Source: Ferruginibacter sp.
Lineage (GTDB): Bacteria; Bacteroidota; Bacteroidia; Chitinophagales; Chitinophagaceae
DNA length: 64,000 nt
Direction: 5' to 3'
Assembly (NCBI GenBank): GCA_014379625.1
Contig: JACMLJ010000045.1
Span: 1 to 64,000, forward strand
Made by a program: the position numbers and the translations under genes. The notes under the pieces are model-generated. The model saw only the letters and a program-made list of their open reading frames with translations. It was not told the DNA's origin and searched no databases. Positions 35,647 through 45,720 of the stretch are shown piece after piece (position 1 is the stretch's first letter; each line of letters starts with the position of its first letter).

Positions 35647-37185
35647 TTATTTTTTTGATGCTATTTCCAATCCCTCAATTTTCAATGTCCAGGCAAATTC
35701 CCCGGTTTTTTGTGTGGGAAATATAATTTTTAACCCCTGTTCATCCTGTGTAAAAACCAGGTCTTCATTATGACCAAGCAAGCTCACCCTTTTCACTTTC
35801 CCCATAGTTTGGGGTAATGAAGCCACCAGGATTGATGCTGTTGGCCATTGGAGCAAGATACCGTATAACACATTTCCTTTTGTAGTGAATCGTACCTGGC
35901 CTTCACCATATTTTTTCCAGGCACGGGTGCCGTAAATACCATCGCCATTTACTGCCAGCCATTTACCAACCCCCGTTAAAATATCCTGCTGCTCCTGCGG
36001 AATGGTACCATCGCTTTTGGGTGATATATTCAGCATGTAATTTCCATTCCGGCAAACGTTTTCTATAAGCCTTCTTATGACACTTGCAGTGTTGGTTAGT
36101 TTCATTCCTTCCACATAGCCAAACTTTTCGCCAATCGGGTCATCCACCTGCCATACATAATCCGTCATTTCTTTTGGTGCCCTACCCTGCCGTTCAAAAT
36201 CCCTGATACTTCCCGCTAGATATGCATCTGCCTTTGTACTGATTGACACTGCCTTGCCCCAGGAAGCCGCACGATTGTAATAATAAGCGGCAAACCGTAG
36301 TTTTATAGGGTCAAGGTTTCTGCTGTTAACGCCGTTATCGAACCAAAACATGTCGGGTTTATATTTATCTACCAATTCCTGGCAACGGGCAAGCCATTCT
36401 TCGAGGAAGGCCTGGCTTTGCGGCGCAACATGCTGATCTTCTATCACTTCTTCACCAGCTTTGGGTGCGTTGCGTTGGGGGGGTAGCTGGGGAGGCCCGT
36501 AAAAATCAGCGTACTTACGATCAAACAAATCTGTTTTTACTTTGAGCTTCGGGTACATAAAATCCCAATGTTCCATCCGGTGATTGGATACCCCAAACTT
36601 TAACCCCTGTTTACGCACCGCATTTCCGAGGTCGCCAATAAAATCTATATGTGGCCCCATTTCTTTTGCATCCCATTTGGTTAGTTTGCTATCGTACATA
36701 GCAAACCCATCGTGGTGTTCGGCGGTTGGCACTACATATTTAGCCCCGGATTTTTTAAATATTTCTGCCCATTCTTCCGCCTTAAATTTATCCATTTTAA
36801 ACAAAGGTACCAGGCTCTGGTAACCAAAAGAATCAACCCTTCCAAAATGTTCTTCATGCCATTTGCGCACCCCATCATTACTATACATGTGACGGGGGTA
36901 CCATTCACTGGCATGTGCCGCTACTGTATAAACACCATAGTGGATGAAGATGCCAAACTTACCGTCCAGGAACCACTCCGGAACGGTATAATTCGCTTTA
37001 ATGGATTCCCACTCGGGTTTGAACGGCCCCCGGGGTATATCCGCTGCCTTACCATTGGGCAGAGAAAGCGTAACACGAGGCAGTACTGGTTGAGACAATA
37101 CCCTGTTAGCCATACTATCCTGGGCCTCCGTAGCAATTTGCGAAACCAGCAGCCCCGCAATAAACAAAGTCTTTAATTTTTTCAT
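35647..37185 (-). CDS. GH29 alpha-L-fucosidase (last gene of the glycan locus)
   Basis: The 512-residue exported enzyme has a signal peptide (MKKLKTLFIAGLLVSQIATE). Its catalytic barrel has GIFIHYGVYTVAAHASEWYP, VVPTAEHHDGFAMYDS and KPDMFWFDNGVN, in which the Asp is the expected retaining nucleophile of GH29. A beta-sandwich C-terminus (about 410-512) follows. It removes alpha-linked L-fucose from glycans. The second fucosidase at 49889-51553 is a distinct paralogue. As the last gene of the 25-kb minus-strand locus, it lies 88 bases after GH97. Confidence 0.92.
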   Translation of the reverse strand: MKKLKTLFIAGLLVSQIATEAQDSMANRVLSQPVLPRVTLSLPNGKAADIPRGPFKPEWESIKANYTVPEWFLDGKFGIFIHYGVYTVAAHASEWYPRHMYSNDGVRKWHEEHFGRVDSFGYQSLVPLFKMDKFKAEEWAEIFKKSGAKYVVPTAEHHDGFAMYDSKLTKWDAKEMGPHIDFIGDLGNAVRKQGLKFGVSNHRMEHWDFMYPKLKVKTDLFDRKYADFYGPPQLPPQRNAPKAGEEVIEDQHVAPQSQAFLEEWLARCQELVDKYKPDMFWFDNGVNSRNLDPIKLRFAAYYYNRAASWGKAVSISTKADAYLAGSIRDFERQGRAPKEMTDYVWQVDDPIGEKFGYVEGMKLTNTASVIRRLIENVCRNGNYMLNISPKSDGTIPQEQQDILTGVGKWLAVNGDGIYGTRAWKKYGEGQVRFTTKGNVLYGILLQWPTASILVASLPQTMGKVKRVSLLGHNEDLVFTQDEQGLKIIFPTQKTGEFAWTLKIEGLEIASKK

Positions 37186-37273
37186 TTTTAATTGTCGATG
37201 GATGAACTATTTATTTATTTACTTTTTGAAAACATTTTTTTTACACTCTGGAGGAACACGCCCGCGAACGTTT

Positions 37274-39154
37274 TTATTTTTCGAACTTCCCTACAAAACC
37301 TCCGTTGGCATTTAATCTGATTTGAAGGGTGGAGGCTGATGATAGTTTTTCATTTGCCAATAGGGCGTTTCCCTGTTTGTTGCTATCGTCTTTAACGGAC
37401 GAAAGCAGGTAGCTACCATTTTTTAAAAAAGATAAATCAATATTGATTATAGTTGGCTCTTTCAATCCATTCATGGCAGCAACAAACCAGGTATCACCTT
37501 TACGGCGGGCAAATACTACCAGCTCACCAATTTTACTTTGAGGTAAGACGATAGTTTCATCCCAAACAGGTGGAATACTTAGTATCATTTCTTTGCAGGG
37601 ATTGTCGAGGATAGTTTGCGGATCGGCACCAATGCATAAAAAAGGAGAAGTAAATACTACCATGCTGGCAATATGGTGGGCCCAGCTTACTTCGCCCATA
37701 CGGTCCCCAAAATGAAGCGGCGTAAAATCTGCATGGCCTGCAAGGTAGCGTGTAAAAGGAAGTACGGTATTGTGTTGTGCCCATGGTGGCCGCCCTTCCA
37801 TTCCCCGGATGGCTTCCCTTGTCATCTCATTGGGCCAGGTTCTCGTTTCACCGGTGGGTTTATTGGCACCATGAAAATCCATCATCAGGTGGTACACCGC
37901 CGCATCTTTTAAAGCAGCCTGGTAAAATTGGATGATTTCCTGCGCCTCGTTGTCAAAAAAATCGACCTTTAACCCCACGATACCCAGTTCTTTGCATTTT
38001 TTAAAAAATGCTATGCGTTGCTTTGGATCTTTAATTCCTGGTATTCCTCTTCTATCCGGGTACGCTTTCCAAACCCAGATTTTCACTCCTTTAGTTGCGG
38101 AATAATCCACCAGTTCTTTCATCATATCCCAATGATCTTTGTGGTTTACACTGTCTTTCCAGTTGGCCCATCCTTCATCTACCAGGTTATATTCAAAACC
38201 CAACTGAGCAGCCAGGTCGGAAAACTTTTTCATGATTTCCAGTGTAACGGCCCCGCGGCCTGCCAGCCAACTCCATACACTTCGACCGGGTTTTACCCAT
38301 TCAGTATTATATCCCTGTGGAAATAATTTTTTATCATGTGCCGGTGATACATTGGCAATGATATCGCAATTCAGCATTGTATTTAGGTCTTTGCCAATTT
38401 CTATTATTCGCCAGGGTGTTTCAATATTCCCATTCTTTTTGGTGATACCGGAAAGGTTTGCCTGCATTGTTCTTTTGCCGTTAACTATAAGGGACATGCC
38501 TGCAAAATCAGTGAGGCCACCTTCTGTAATGGCCGCGTAACCTGCATTACCAGGCAGCTCAATGGTAACGGGCGGGCCTATCAATTCACCTGGCTTTATA
38601 GTATCTATTAATTTTTTACCATACCTCCCTTCATAGTATTTGATGTTGGGTTGCGACCAGATGATACTTCCGGCGGGTATCGTAAAGGTTGTAAACTCTT
38701 TTTCTATAACTGCTGAGTCTTTATTACTGATTAAATACCTGAAAGCCACTCCGTCATTAAATACCCTTGCCTCCAGCGTAAAGGCACCCATTCCGGCGAA
38801 AACAATTGTTGCACCGTTATATTTATTAGCCGCCATATTATGTACACCACGAAACGCGTACACTTCATTTGTTTTTTGCCGGAGTATTTTCCCGGTAGTT
38901 ACATTCTCGGCAATCATCTTTCCATTTACCAACATACTTAATGCAGATGGTTCAATAATTGTTTTATTGTTGAATTCAACTGTGTAGTACAGCTTCCCGT
39001 TTTTATTGGTAACGGACAGGCTTACCACAGCATCGGGGCTCTTTATAATAATGGGTTTGCCGCTTGCGGATTGCTGTGCTATCAATTTCGCTGATCCCGC
39101 AAAAGCTTCCGCAAGCAATAAAATAAATAAAATGATTTTTTTTAAGGATACCAT
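37274..39154 (-). CDS. GH97 family alpha-glycosidase
   Basis: The 626-residue exported protein has a signal peptide (about MVSLKKIILFILLLAEAFAG), a GH97 N-terminal beta-sandwich (IIKSPDAVVSLSVTNKNGKL), and a barrel with FEYNLVDEGWANW and GIVGLKVDFFDNEAQEI. A C-terminal beta domain follows. An Asp in the VDFFD position fits the retaining GH97 subgroup (alpha-galactosidase type) better than the inverting SusB type, but this needs alignment. It is 11 bases after the GH105 gene and probably cotranscribed with it. Confidence 0.9.
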   Translation of the reverse strand: MVSLKKIILFILLLAEAFAGSAKLIAQQSASGKPIIIKSPDAVVSLSVTNKNGKLYYTVEFNNKTIIEPSALSMLVNGKMIAENVTTGKILRQKTNEVYAFRGVHNMAANKYNGATIVFAGMGAFTLEARVFNDGVAFRYLISNKDSAVIEKEFTTFTIPAGSIIWSQPNIKYYEGRYGKKLIDTIKPGELIGPPVTIELPGNAGYAAITEGGLTDFAGMSLIVNGKRTMQANLSGITKKNGNIETPWRIIEIGKDLNTMLNCDIIANVSPAHDKKLFPQGYNTEWVKPGRSVWSWLAGRGAVTLEIMKKFSDLAAQLGFEYNLVDEGWANWKDSVNHKDHWDMMKELVDYSATKGVKIWVWKAYPDRRGIPGIKDPKQRIAFFKKCKELGIVGLKVDFFDNEAQEIIQFYQAALKDAAVYHLMMDFHGANKPTGETRTWPNEMTREAIRGMEGRPPWAQHNTVLPFTRYLAGHADFTPLHFGDRMGEVSWAHHIASMVVFTSPFLCIGADPQTILDNPCKEMILSIPPVWDETIVLPQSKIGELVVFARRKGDTWFVAAMNGLKEPTIINIDLSFLKNGSYLLSSVKDDSNKQGNALLANEKLSSASTLQIRLNANGGFVGKFEK

Positions 39155-39165
39155 GATTTTGGTTT

Positions 39166-40293
39166 TTAATTTTTTATATATTTATACAATTCGCTGCCCG
39201 CAAGCAGGAAGGCCCCTACCCCATAAATTTCAGTACTGTTGGCATCCACTTTATCCGGCGCCGCACCGATGGGTTGCACATAACCGAGCATGCCATCTTC
39301 ATGAACCGATGAAACTAATACCTGCCAGGATTTTTGTACCACCGGCCAGTACGTTTTTTTATCCAGCAGATCATTATTCAACCCCCATAATAAAGCGTAG
39401 CAATAAAAACCCGTTCCGCTCATTTCTTTGATGGGGTAACTTGCAGGGTCTAACAATGAAGCATGCCAGCTTCCATCGGGTTGTTGTATGGATGCAATTT
39501 TTGAAGCCATTTCTTTATACAAACTAATGAACCGTTCCCTGTCGGGATAATTTTCAGGCATATTTTCCAAAACCCTCACCAGGCCTGCCAGCACCCAACC
39601 ATTACCGCGGCTCCAGAAAACTTTGGCTCCATTTTTTTCTTTTTTATTTAAGTAGCTGCCATCTCTTGCATACAAATGTTCAGCAGGGTCGTATAAATAA
39701 TCAGTGGTTTTCCACCAGAGCTTTAATGCAATGTCTAAATATTTTTGCTGACCTGTAACTTTGCTTAAATAACTTAATGCGGTAGGTCCCATAAACAACG
39801 CATCGCACCATGCCCATTCACGAAGCTGGATCCGGTTCTTCCATTCAAGGCTCTCTGTATGGGGAGCAGCTACAATACTATCTGCAAGCCGGCGAAAATT
39901 AAGGATCATCTTTTCATCTTTGTATTTCGCATATAACAATGAGTAAGCCTGGCCAATGCAATAATCGTCAGCAAAAAAACGGCGTGGACCTGTTTCCCAT
40001 TTCAGGCTATCGCCTTTATCCAACAGGGTTTGAATGTATTGGGGCTTCTTACTTATATAGCCCAGCGCCGCCAGGCCGGTATAACCTGCAGCATTCGTCC
40101 AGTCGTACCAGCGATGCTTACTCCCGTTTTGTTTCCAGTGGTTTAATTGCCAGTCTGCCACTTTTTCCATTATTTTTTTTACCGATTTTGCATTTATTTT
40201 TTTGGGATTATCATCATTCCGGGGTAAAGCAAATGCTTTTATTGCCGCAAAAGAAAAAATGAGTAGAAAGGTAAATGATATTATTTTTTTCAT
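39166..40293 (-). CDS. GH105/GH88-type unsaturated rhamnogalacturonyl hydrolase
   Basis: The 375-residue exported (alpha/alpha)6-barrel enzyme has a signal peptide ending near AFALP. Motifs include HRWYDWTNAAGYTGLAALGY, FFADDYCIGQAYSLLY, the catalytic-Asp region WAWCDALFMGPTALSYLSKV and FWSRGNGWVLAGLVRVLENM. These are typical YteR/YesR proteins. It hydrates the unsaturated uronyl end left by a polysaccharide lyase, so it implies lyase-cut pectin, such as rhamnogalacturonan, as substrate. It is followed directly by GH97. Confidence 0.92.
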   Translation of the reverse strand: MKKIISFTFLLIFSFAAIKAFALPRNDDNPKKINAKSVKKIMEKVADWQLNHWKQNGSKHRWYDWTNAAGYTGLAALGYISKKPQYIQTLLDKGDSLKWETGPRRFFADDYCIGQAYSLLYAKYKDEKMILNFRRLADSIVAAPHTESLEWKNRIQLREWAWCDALFMGPTALSYLSKVTGQQKYLDIALKLWWKTTDYLYDPAEHLYARDGSYLNKKEKNGAKVFWSRGNGWVLAGLVRVLENMPENYPDRERFISLYKEMASKIASIQQPDGSWHASLLDPASYPIKEMSGTGFYCYALLWGLNNDLLDKKTYWPVVQKSWQVLVSSVHEDGMLGYVQPIGAAPDKVDANSTEIYGVGAFLLAGSELYKYIKN

Positions 40294-40332
40294 GGTTTAT
40301 ATAGATTTTTTTTGGGGTGATCTTTTTTTTTT

Positions 40333-40397
40333 CGATGGGATTCACCCATCTTTTTCGATGGGATTCACCCGTCTTTTTCGATGGGATTCACCCATCG
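40333..40397. repeat. Three tandem copies of a 23-base cgatgggattcacccatc repeat
   Basis: cgatgggattcaccc(a/g)tc occurs at 40333-40350, 40356-40373 and 40379-40396, spaced by tttt(t) with a 23-base period. Each unit is a near-palindrome (GATGGG...CCCATC). It lies in the 193-base gap between the GH2 and GH105 genes. A relative is at 62622-62640. Confidence 0.85.
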
Positions 40398-40404
40398 CTT
40401 TTAT

Positions 40405-40486
40405 ATTGCACCCTTTCAGGGCTTTTTTGTACTTTTTATTATACCAATTTTTCCGGAATTGCTGCGCCCTTTCGGGGCTTTTTATT
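40405..40486. repeat. Two ccctttcaggg-type palindromes
   Basis: Downstream of the 23-base repeats are attgcaccctttcagggct (about 40405-40423) and attgctgcgccctttcgggg (about 40458-40477), each a short hairpin. The second is followed by ctttttatttt on the plus strand. The same unit occurs twice at 62651-62730. Confidence 0.7.
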
Positions 40487-42337
40487 TTATTGAGAACGGT
40501 AATATGCTTCCATTATATACCAGGCTTTCTTTTTATACCCTTTATCGGATAACAGGCCTTTACGGTTCCACATGCCGCTCTGGCCATCCTGTAATGTGGG
40601 ATGTAAGCGTCGTGGCGACCGGAAATCCACTAATATCCATGGGCAGGTACCCCTCAGAAAGGGAATGTTTTTTAGCATTGCTACCTGGTCTTTATATAAT
40701 TGTTCCTGGTATTCTTCGCTCCAGGAACTGGCTGTATCTGCAGGGCCATGATGTCCATACAATGCTTCGCCACCAAATTCAGACATGATCAGGGGTTTAT
40801 TGAAAGCTGATTTCCACACCACATCAGCAGGACCGGATGGCCAGGCTTTATACCAGCCTAAGTATTCGTTCACCGAAAGCACATCCAAGTATTTACTTAA
40901 AGTGTCTTCTATTGCAACCGTATTGCCCGAATAATTTACCCTGTTAAAAGCTGAAGCTATCAAACGCGTGGGATCGATCGTTCTGGTGAACGCAGCCATA
41001 TTAATAATTGCGGTATTTCTTGCTTTACCGGGGCTGGTTTCGTTCGACATACTCCAGATAATAATTCCGCACCTGTTCTTATCACGGTTTACCATTTCGG
41101 TAAGCATGGAATTCATTTTATTTTGCATGACAGCATTCCCAAAATCAATACCCTGGTAAACCGGTATTTCTTCCCAAACCATCAACCCAATTTTATCCGC
41201 CATCCGAACAATGTATTCATTTTGCGGGTAATGCGCCAGTCTTACAAAATTACAGCCCAGTTCTTTAGTCCAGGTAAGCAATTGCAGCGCGTCTGCTTCG
41301 GTGTAGGCCCTGCCTTTCCGTTGCGGTATTTCCTCATGAAAAGAAATACCTTTTAAAAAGACCGGTTTGTTATTCAATAATATTTCCGTGCCCTTTACTG
41401 TTATATTTCTAAACCCAATCAATTCAATGATGCTATCCGTTTCGCTGGCAAATTTTACCGGGTATAATGTAGGATTTTCAGGGGTCCATAAATTTAATTT
41501 TACCGGAAAACTAAAAGCAGCCCGTCCGTTATTTCCGGTAGTTGTTTTAAAATTAATTTTTGCCTCGGGCACCCTGATGTTTATGGATTGGCTTTTATTA
41601 AGCCCGCCCAATTGAACCCATCCTTCCACTTCATTGTTACTACCTTTCTTTAGCTGAAAAAAATAATCTTCAATATAGGATAACGGTGTTGCCACCAGGT
41701 TTACCTCGCGGGTAATGCCGCCATAATTAAACCAGTCGAAACCCAAAGAAGGAATACCATCTTTTACACGCTGGTTGTTGACCCTTACGATGATTGAATT
41801 CTCCCCTTCTTTTACTTTGCCGGTCAGTTCAAACTGGAAAGCGGTAAAACCTCCTTCATGGCTGCCTATTTTTTCGTTGTTGAGAAAAACATCTGCTATA
41901 TAATTAACGCCTGCAAAATGAATGAAGAGTTTTTCCTGCACATCCTTCTTATAACTGAATTTCTTTTTATACCAAACGGTACTTTCATAAAAATTAAGTT
42001 CGGGCATTTGCGAATTAAAATCACCCGGAACATCGAGTACCGTTCCACCTTCAAATGAATATTCAAAAAAATCCGTTTTTCCTTTTGGCTGCTGGTCTTT
42101 CCAGATAGCCGCCCATGAACCAATTCCAAAATCTGCGGGATCAATAATGGCCTGCCATTTACCATTTAGGCTGATTATTTTTCTTCCCGGGATATTTCCG
42201 AGATTGCTTTGTAATGAAAGCTGACCGGCGATTTTAGTACTTTCATCATGCACCTGTATACCCTGGGCGGCAGGAAAATAGGGGAGATGGAAAATGCCCG
42301 CTAATAATACAAAATACAACCTGGTTTTTCGATTCAT
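40487..42337 (-). CDS. GH2 family beta-glycosidase (beta-glucuronidase/galactosidase-like)
   Basis: From ATG 42337 it is 616 residues with a signal peptide (MNRKTRLYFVLLAGIFHLPY); a start 13 codons earlier would hide it. It has sugar-binding jelly-roll, Ig-like and TIM-barrel domains. The acid/base Glu is in IIIWSMSNETSPGKA and the nucleophile Glu in PLIMSEFGGEALYGHH. The short form resembles beta-glucuronidases. With GH105 beside it and inositol oxygenase upstream, a glucuronide or galacturonide substrate is plausible but unproven. Confidence 0.9.
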   Translation of the reverse strand: MNRKTRLYFVLLAGIFHLPYFPAAQGIQVHDESTKIAGQLSLQSNLGNIPGRKIISLNGKWQAIIDPADFGIGSWAAIWKDQQPKGKTDFFEYSFEGGTVLDVPGDFNSQMPELNFYESTVWYKKKFSYKKDVQEKLFIHFAGVNYIADVFLNNEKIGSHEGGFTAFQFELTGKVKEGENSIIVRVNNQRVKDGIPSLGFDWFNYGGITREVNLVATPLSYIEDYFFQLKKGSNNEVEGWVQLGGLNKSQSINIRVPEAKINFKTTTGNNGRAAFSFPVKLNLWTPENPTLYPVKFASETDSIIELIGFRNITVKGTEILLNNKPVFLKGISFHEEIPQRKGRAYTEADALQLLTWTKELGCNFVRLAHYPQNEYIVRMADKIGLMVWEEIPVYQGIDFGNAVMQNKMNSMLTEMVNRDKNRCGIIIWSMSNETSPGKARNTAIINMAAFTRTIDPTRLIASAFNRVNYSGNTVAIEDTLSKYLDVLSVNEYLGWYKAWPSGPADVVWKSAFNKPLIMSEFGGEALYGHHGPADTASSWSEEYQEQLYKDQVAMLKNIPFLRGTCPWILVDFRSPRRLHPTLQDGQSGMWNRKGLLSDKGYKKKAWYIMEAYYRSQ

Positions 42338-42509
42338 CTTTTTATTTCCATTTACATTTATGTGGATTACCTGCAATCCTGCCTGTCAAATTACACTATG
42401 GATGGTGTAACTATAACGGTGATGAAGGTGACCACGGATTTTACTGGCGGGCGCATCAACTTGATACTTTCACCTTATTGAGCAAAATCTAAAAGTGCTA
42501 TTGTATACT

Positions 42510-43535
42510 TTATTCAAAACGATCTTCTCTTTTAAATAATCTTTTTGTGGTATCCATCGTTGGCCACCCATCTTCCCCCAGATAAACCGGTCTAATGTTC
42601 AACAACGAAGCCCCGTTGGCTGAACGTGTATATGCATGGTACACTATAAAAGTGGTATCCTTTTCTGTGAAAAAACCATTGTGCCCACGTCCAGGTTCGG
42701 TACTATCACCTGCCAGGAAAATGGTGAAATTATTATCCACCCAACTTTGTCCCTCCTTGTTTAAATAAGGGCCTTTTAGACTTTTAGCGCGGCCCATTAC
42801 CACCTGGTAGGTACTGTTGATGCCTGCGCAACATCTTCCACGGGAGGCAAACAGGTAATAATATCCATGCCCCCTAATGATGAAGGCTCCTTCGCCCAGG
42901 GCCCTGGTAAGGGTTATAATTTCGGGCGGATCATCTTTTAATTTGCCGGTCTTTGCATTTAATTCCACTAAGCGCAAACCTGACTTGTAAGAGCCATATA
43001 CCAGGTATTTTTTTCCATCATGATCAATAAAAATATTCGGGTCAATTACATTCACTCCTTCGCCACCATTTTTATAACTGATCACCTGTCCCTCATCCAC
43101 CCATTTGTAGGCGGTATTACCGGCATCGAGTGTTGTATTGGTAGCATACCCGATACTCGAATTAAAATCCATCCAGGCGGATACAGAATAATACAGGTGA
43201 TATTTACCATTGCTGTAATGAATATCCGGCGCCCATAAACTTCCATCCTGTTTGGGAATATCCATTTTATGCCATGCAGGTAAAGCAATAGAATCGAAAA
43301 CCCTGCCGGCTGTTTTCCAGTTAATTTTATCGGGTGATGTTTTGATAGAAATACCCCGGCCGGTTGAAAAAATATAATACCTGTCTCCCTGCTTTATCAT
43401 CACCGGGTCATGTACATACAGGTTGCCTTTTAAACCGTTATTTTCAATGTCCCGGTTTCGTTGTGGCTGCGCAAAAGCAAACTGACCGGAACATGCTAGC
43501 AGGCAAATGATGTGAAACAATATTTTCATATTCAT
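42510..43535 (-). CDS. GH43 arabinanase/arabinosidase
   Basis: From ATG 43535 it is 341 residues with a signal peptide (MNMKILFHIICLLACSGQFA). The five-bladed propeller shows the general base in LYVHDPVMIKQGDRYYIFST, the pKa-tuning Asp in VIDPNIFIDHDGKKYLVYG and the acid Glu in ALGEGAFIIRGHGYYYLF. This is the endo-1,5-alpha-L-arabinanase-like subgroup. A TTG start at 43550 would overlap the upstream stop by four bases. It would act on arabinan side chains of pectin. Confidence 0.88.
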   Translation of the reverse strand: MNMKILFHIICLLACSGQFAFAQPQRNRDIENNGLKGNLYVHDPVMIKQGDRYYIFSTGRGISIKTSPDKINWKTAGRVFDSIALPAWHKMDIPKQDGSLWAPDIHYSNGKYHLYYSVSAWMDFNSSIGYATNTTLDAGNTAYKWVDEGQVISYKNGGEGVNVIDPNIFIDHDGKKYLVYGSYKSGLRLVELNAKTGKLKDDPPEIITLTRALGEGAFIIRGHGYYYLFASRGRCCAGINSTYQVVMGRAKSLKGPYLNKEGQSWVDNNFTIFLAGDSTEPGRGHNGFFTEKDTTFIVYHAYTRSANGASLLNIRPVYLGEDGWPTMDTTKRLFKREDRFE

Positions 43536-43546
43536 AGAATCATTTA

Positions 43547-45625
43547 TCAATTGTAAGGACTACTAACACTGACTGGGTAATCAGTTTCAGCCCGCACACT
43601 CAGGAATGGACCGGTTGGAAATTTAGCAGGCAATGGATAAGTTGTTTTGCCGGTGGCAAGCCATTCTGTTGCACGGATCAGTATTGTTTGAAAACCGATA
43701 CAGCGGTAACTAACAGGATAAACTTCATCTTTCCACAAATGCCCCATACTTGAATTATATACATGGCCTTTACCATAATTAATTACCCATTCAACCGGCC
43801 AGCTTTTTTTTGTAACCGAGTCAGTTGTGTAAGATAAAATGGTAAGGTTTTCAGCAGGGCCCCTTGCATAAGTGTACAATTCCATCGAGGGTGTTCGCCA
43901 TTGGGCAGGGAACCCATTATTTACCGGATGCTTAGTCAGGATATGAACAGTGGCATCAAATCTTTTACCATGACTGGTATTATTGCCCTGCCCCGGCGGG
44001 ATTCGTATGATTTTATGAAGGCTATCAATTTCAAGCGCGTAGCCTGTTTCTTTTGGCCGCCATCCCAAACCGATCATCCGGTCATATGCTGCCCAGTGCG
44101 GAAAGGCATTGTTGGCCGAATGAAGAATATACAGGCCGCCTCCTTTGCTTACATAATTTTCCAATTGTTTTTCTACCCTTTCGGGCCACTTCCAATTTTT
44201 ATTCTGAATATTATTGGTGTTTTGAATAATTACATCATAGCCGGTGAAACGGGGGTTCCAGTTAAGCCATGCAGTATCATCTGCCGTGGCCGGTGCCGTG
44301 CTTGTTTCCACCTTAAAAAGACCTGACTCTTCCAGTATATCCTTTGTAACCTTTGTTGTTTGTCGCCAGTCATGATTACTGAATCCATCTATGATAAGCA
44401 CGCTGACCTGGTGATCTTTTTTTTGATTTTTTCCTTTACCGCCATTTTCCGCCACCTGGTTTTTAGCGACTATAATTTTACCATCCTTAGCAAATGAAAT
44501 TTTTACGATCCCCGGTTTTTCTCTCCACGGTGATTGATTATCATTACCAAAGAAGGTAGCCCACCAGTTACCTTTTTTATCTTTAAAAAAATTACCACCG
44601 CCGCCGCAGGGCACTGATTCGTGCCGGTTGGTATAGGGCCCATAAATACTATCGGAAATCGCCACACAACTGGAATATCGGCCTTCGTATTCATCCGCGG
44701 CGCCCAGGTAATATTTACCATTCGCTTTAAATAATATTGCACCTTCATGTCCCAGGTCGTTTGACCCCCTTTTCATACATTTGGCGGAATGATGTGCTGA
44801 GTCATGATCGGGGTTTTGCAGTACAATCGTATGAAAAGGTTCGGCAAAACCACTCATGTCATCTTTCATTTTTGCAATCCGTCCGGCCCCGCTCCAGGTA
44901 AAATATACGCTGCCGTCTTCATCTTCAAAAAGCGTAGGATCAATACCGTTAACAAAGGGTTTGTCGGTAACAGTAGTAGCGTGAATGTATGGACCTTCCG
45001 GTTTGCCCGAAGTGCTTTTTAAAATCGATATCCCGCCTGGTGGCATACTGAGGCATATAAAATAATTCTTTTTTACATAATGTAATTCCGGCGCCCATAA
45101 AGCACGGGCGGGCTTACCATGGAGGTTTTGCCATTGCTTTTCCCAATCGCCTTCTTTTTCAATGCTCCATACCAGTCCGATATAGCTCCAGTTTTTAAGA
45201 TCCGGGGATTTCCATAATTCAACACCTTCGGCCCATGCCCAGATATTATTACCGGATGATCCGGTAAGATAGTAATTACCATCACCGCCTGCGCAAATCA
45301 CCGCATCCCGTAAATGCAATTCCAGGAGGGGTTTGATGGCTGGTAGGATGCCATTTTTTATGGCTGAACCAGAAGTTTTTTCAGGAGACATTTTTAGCCA
45401 GCCAGGTTCCGGATATGGCCCATTGTATTGTACGCCATCCGATCCGCTGCGCCAGCCACCTCCACCATCACCCACTACCGGTTTACCGGGTCCGCTGATG
45501 CCCGGGCCCGATTTTAAAATTACCCGGATTTCCTCTTCGGTAAATATTTTTTTCTGTTGGGCAAGTAGAGTGGAAACAGAGAGGAAGATAGAAAAGCTAA
45601 AACTAACTAATTGTATAAATTTCAT
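43547..45625 (-). CDS. GH43-ThuA fusion protein
   Basis: The 692-residue protein has a signal peptide (MKFIQLVSFSFSIFLSVSTL). Residues about 90-400 are a GH43-like propeller (ELHLRDAVICAGGDGNYYLT, ARALWAPELHYVKKNYFICL, FVNGIDPTLFEDEDGSVYFT). Residues about 410-680 are a ThuA-like, class-I glutamine-amidotransferase-fold domain (SVLIIDGFSNHDWRQTTK, GGGLYILHSANNAFPHWAAY, GKGHVYNSSMGHLW). ThuA domains are found beside sugar-metabolism genes; their chemistry is not settled. Fusion to a glycosidase suggests action on the same sugar. It is tightly followed by the second GH43. Confidence 0.88.
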   Translation of the reverse strand: MKFIQLVSFSFSIFLSVSTLLAQQKKIFTEEEIRVILKSGPGISGPGKPVVGDGGGGWRSGSDGVQYNGPYPEPGWLKMSPEKTSGSAIKNGILPAIKPLLELHLRDAVICAGGDGNYYLTGSSGNNIWAWAEGVELWKSPDLKNWSYIGLVWSIEKEGDWEKQWQNLHGKPARALWAPELHYVKKNYFICLSMPPGGISILKSTSGKPEGPYIHATTVTDKPFVNGIDPTLFEDEDGSVYFTWSGAGRIAKMKDDMSGFAEPFHTIVLQNPDHDSAHHSAKCMKRGSNDLGHEGAILFKANGKYYLGAADEYEGRYSSCVAISDSIYGPYTNRHESVPCGGGGNFFKDKKGNWWATFFGNDNQSPWREKPGIVKISFAKDGKIIVAKNQVAENGGKGKNQKKDHQVSVLIIDGFSNHDWRQTTKVTKDILEESGLFKVETSTAPATADDTAWLNWNPRFTGYDVIIQNTNNIQNKNWKWPERVEKQLENYVSKGGGLYILHSANNAFPHWAAYDRMIGLGWRPKETGYALEIDSLHKIIRIPPGQGNNTSHGKRFDATVHILTKHPVNNGFPAQWRTPSMELYTYARGPAENLTILSYTTDSVTKKSWPVEWVINYGKGHVYNSSMGHLWKDEVYPVSYRCIGFQTILIRATEWLATGKTTYPLPAKFPTGPFLSVRAETDYPVSVSSPYN

Positions 45626-45720
45626 GGCCTTGAATCGTTAAAAGAAAATCCTTTTAAAACTTAACAAAAGAATAAAAATAATTGATTGGGCCATCCCGAT
45701 CGTCCTGCTGCATCCTGCCC

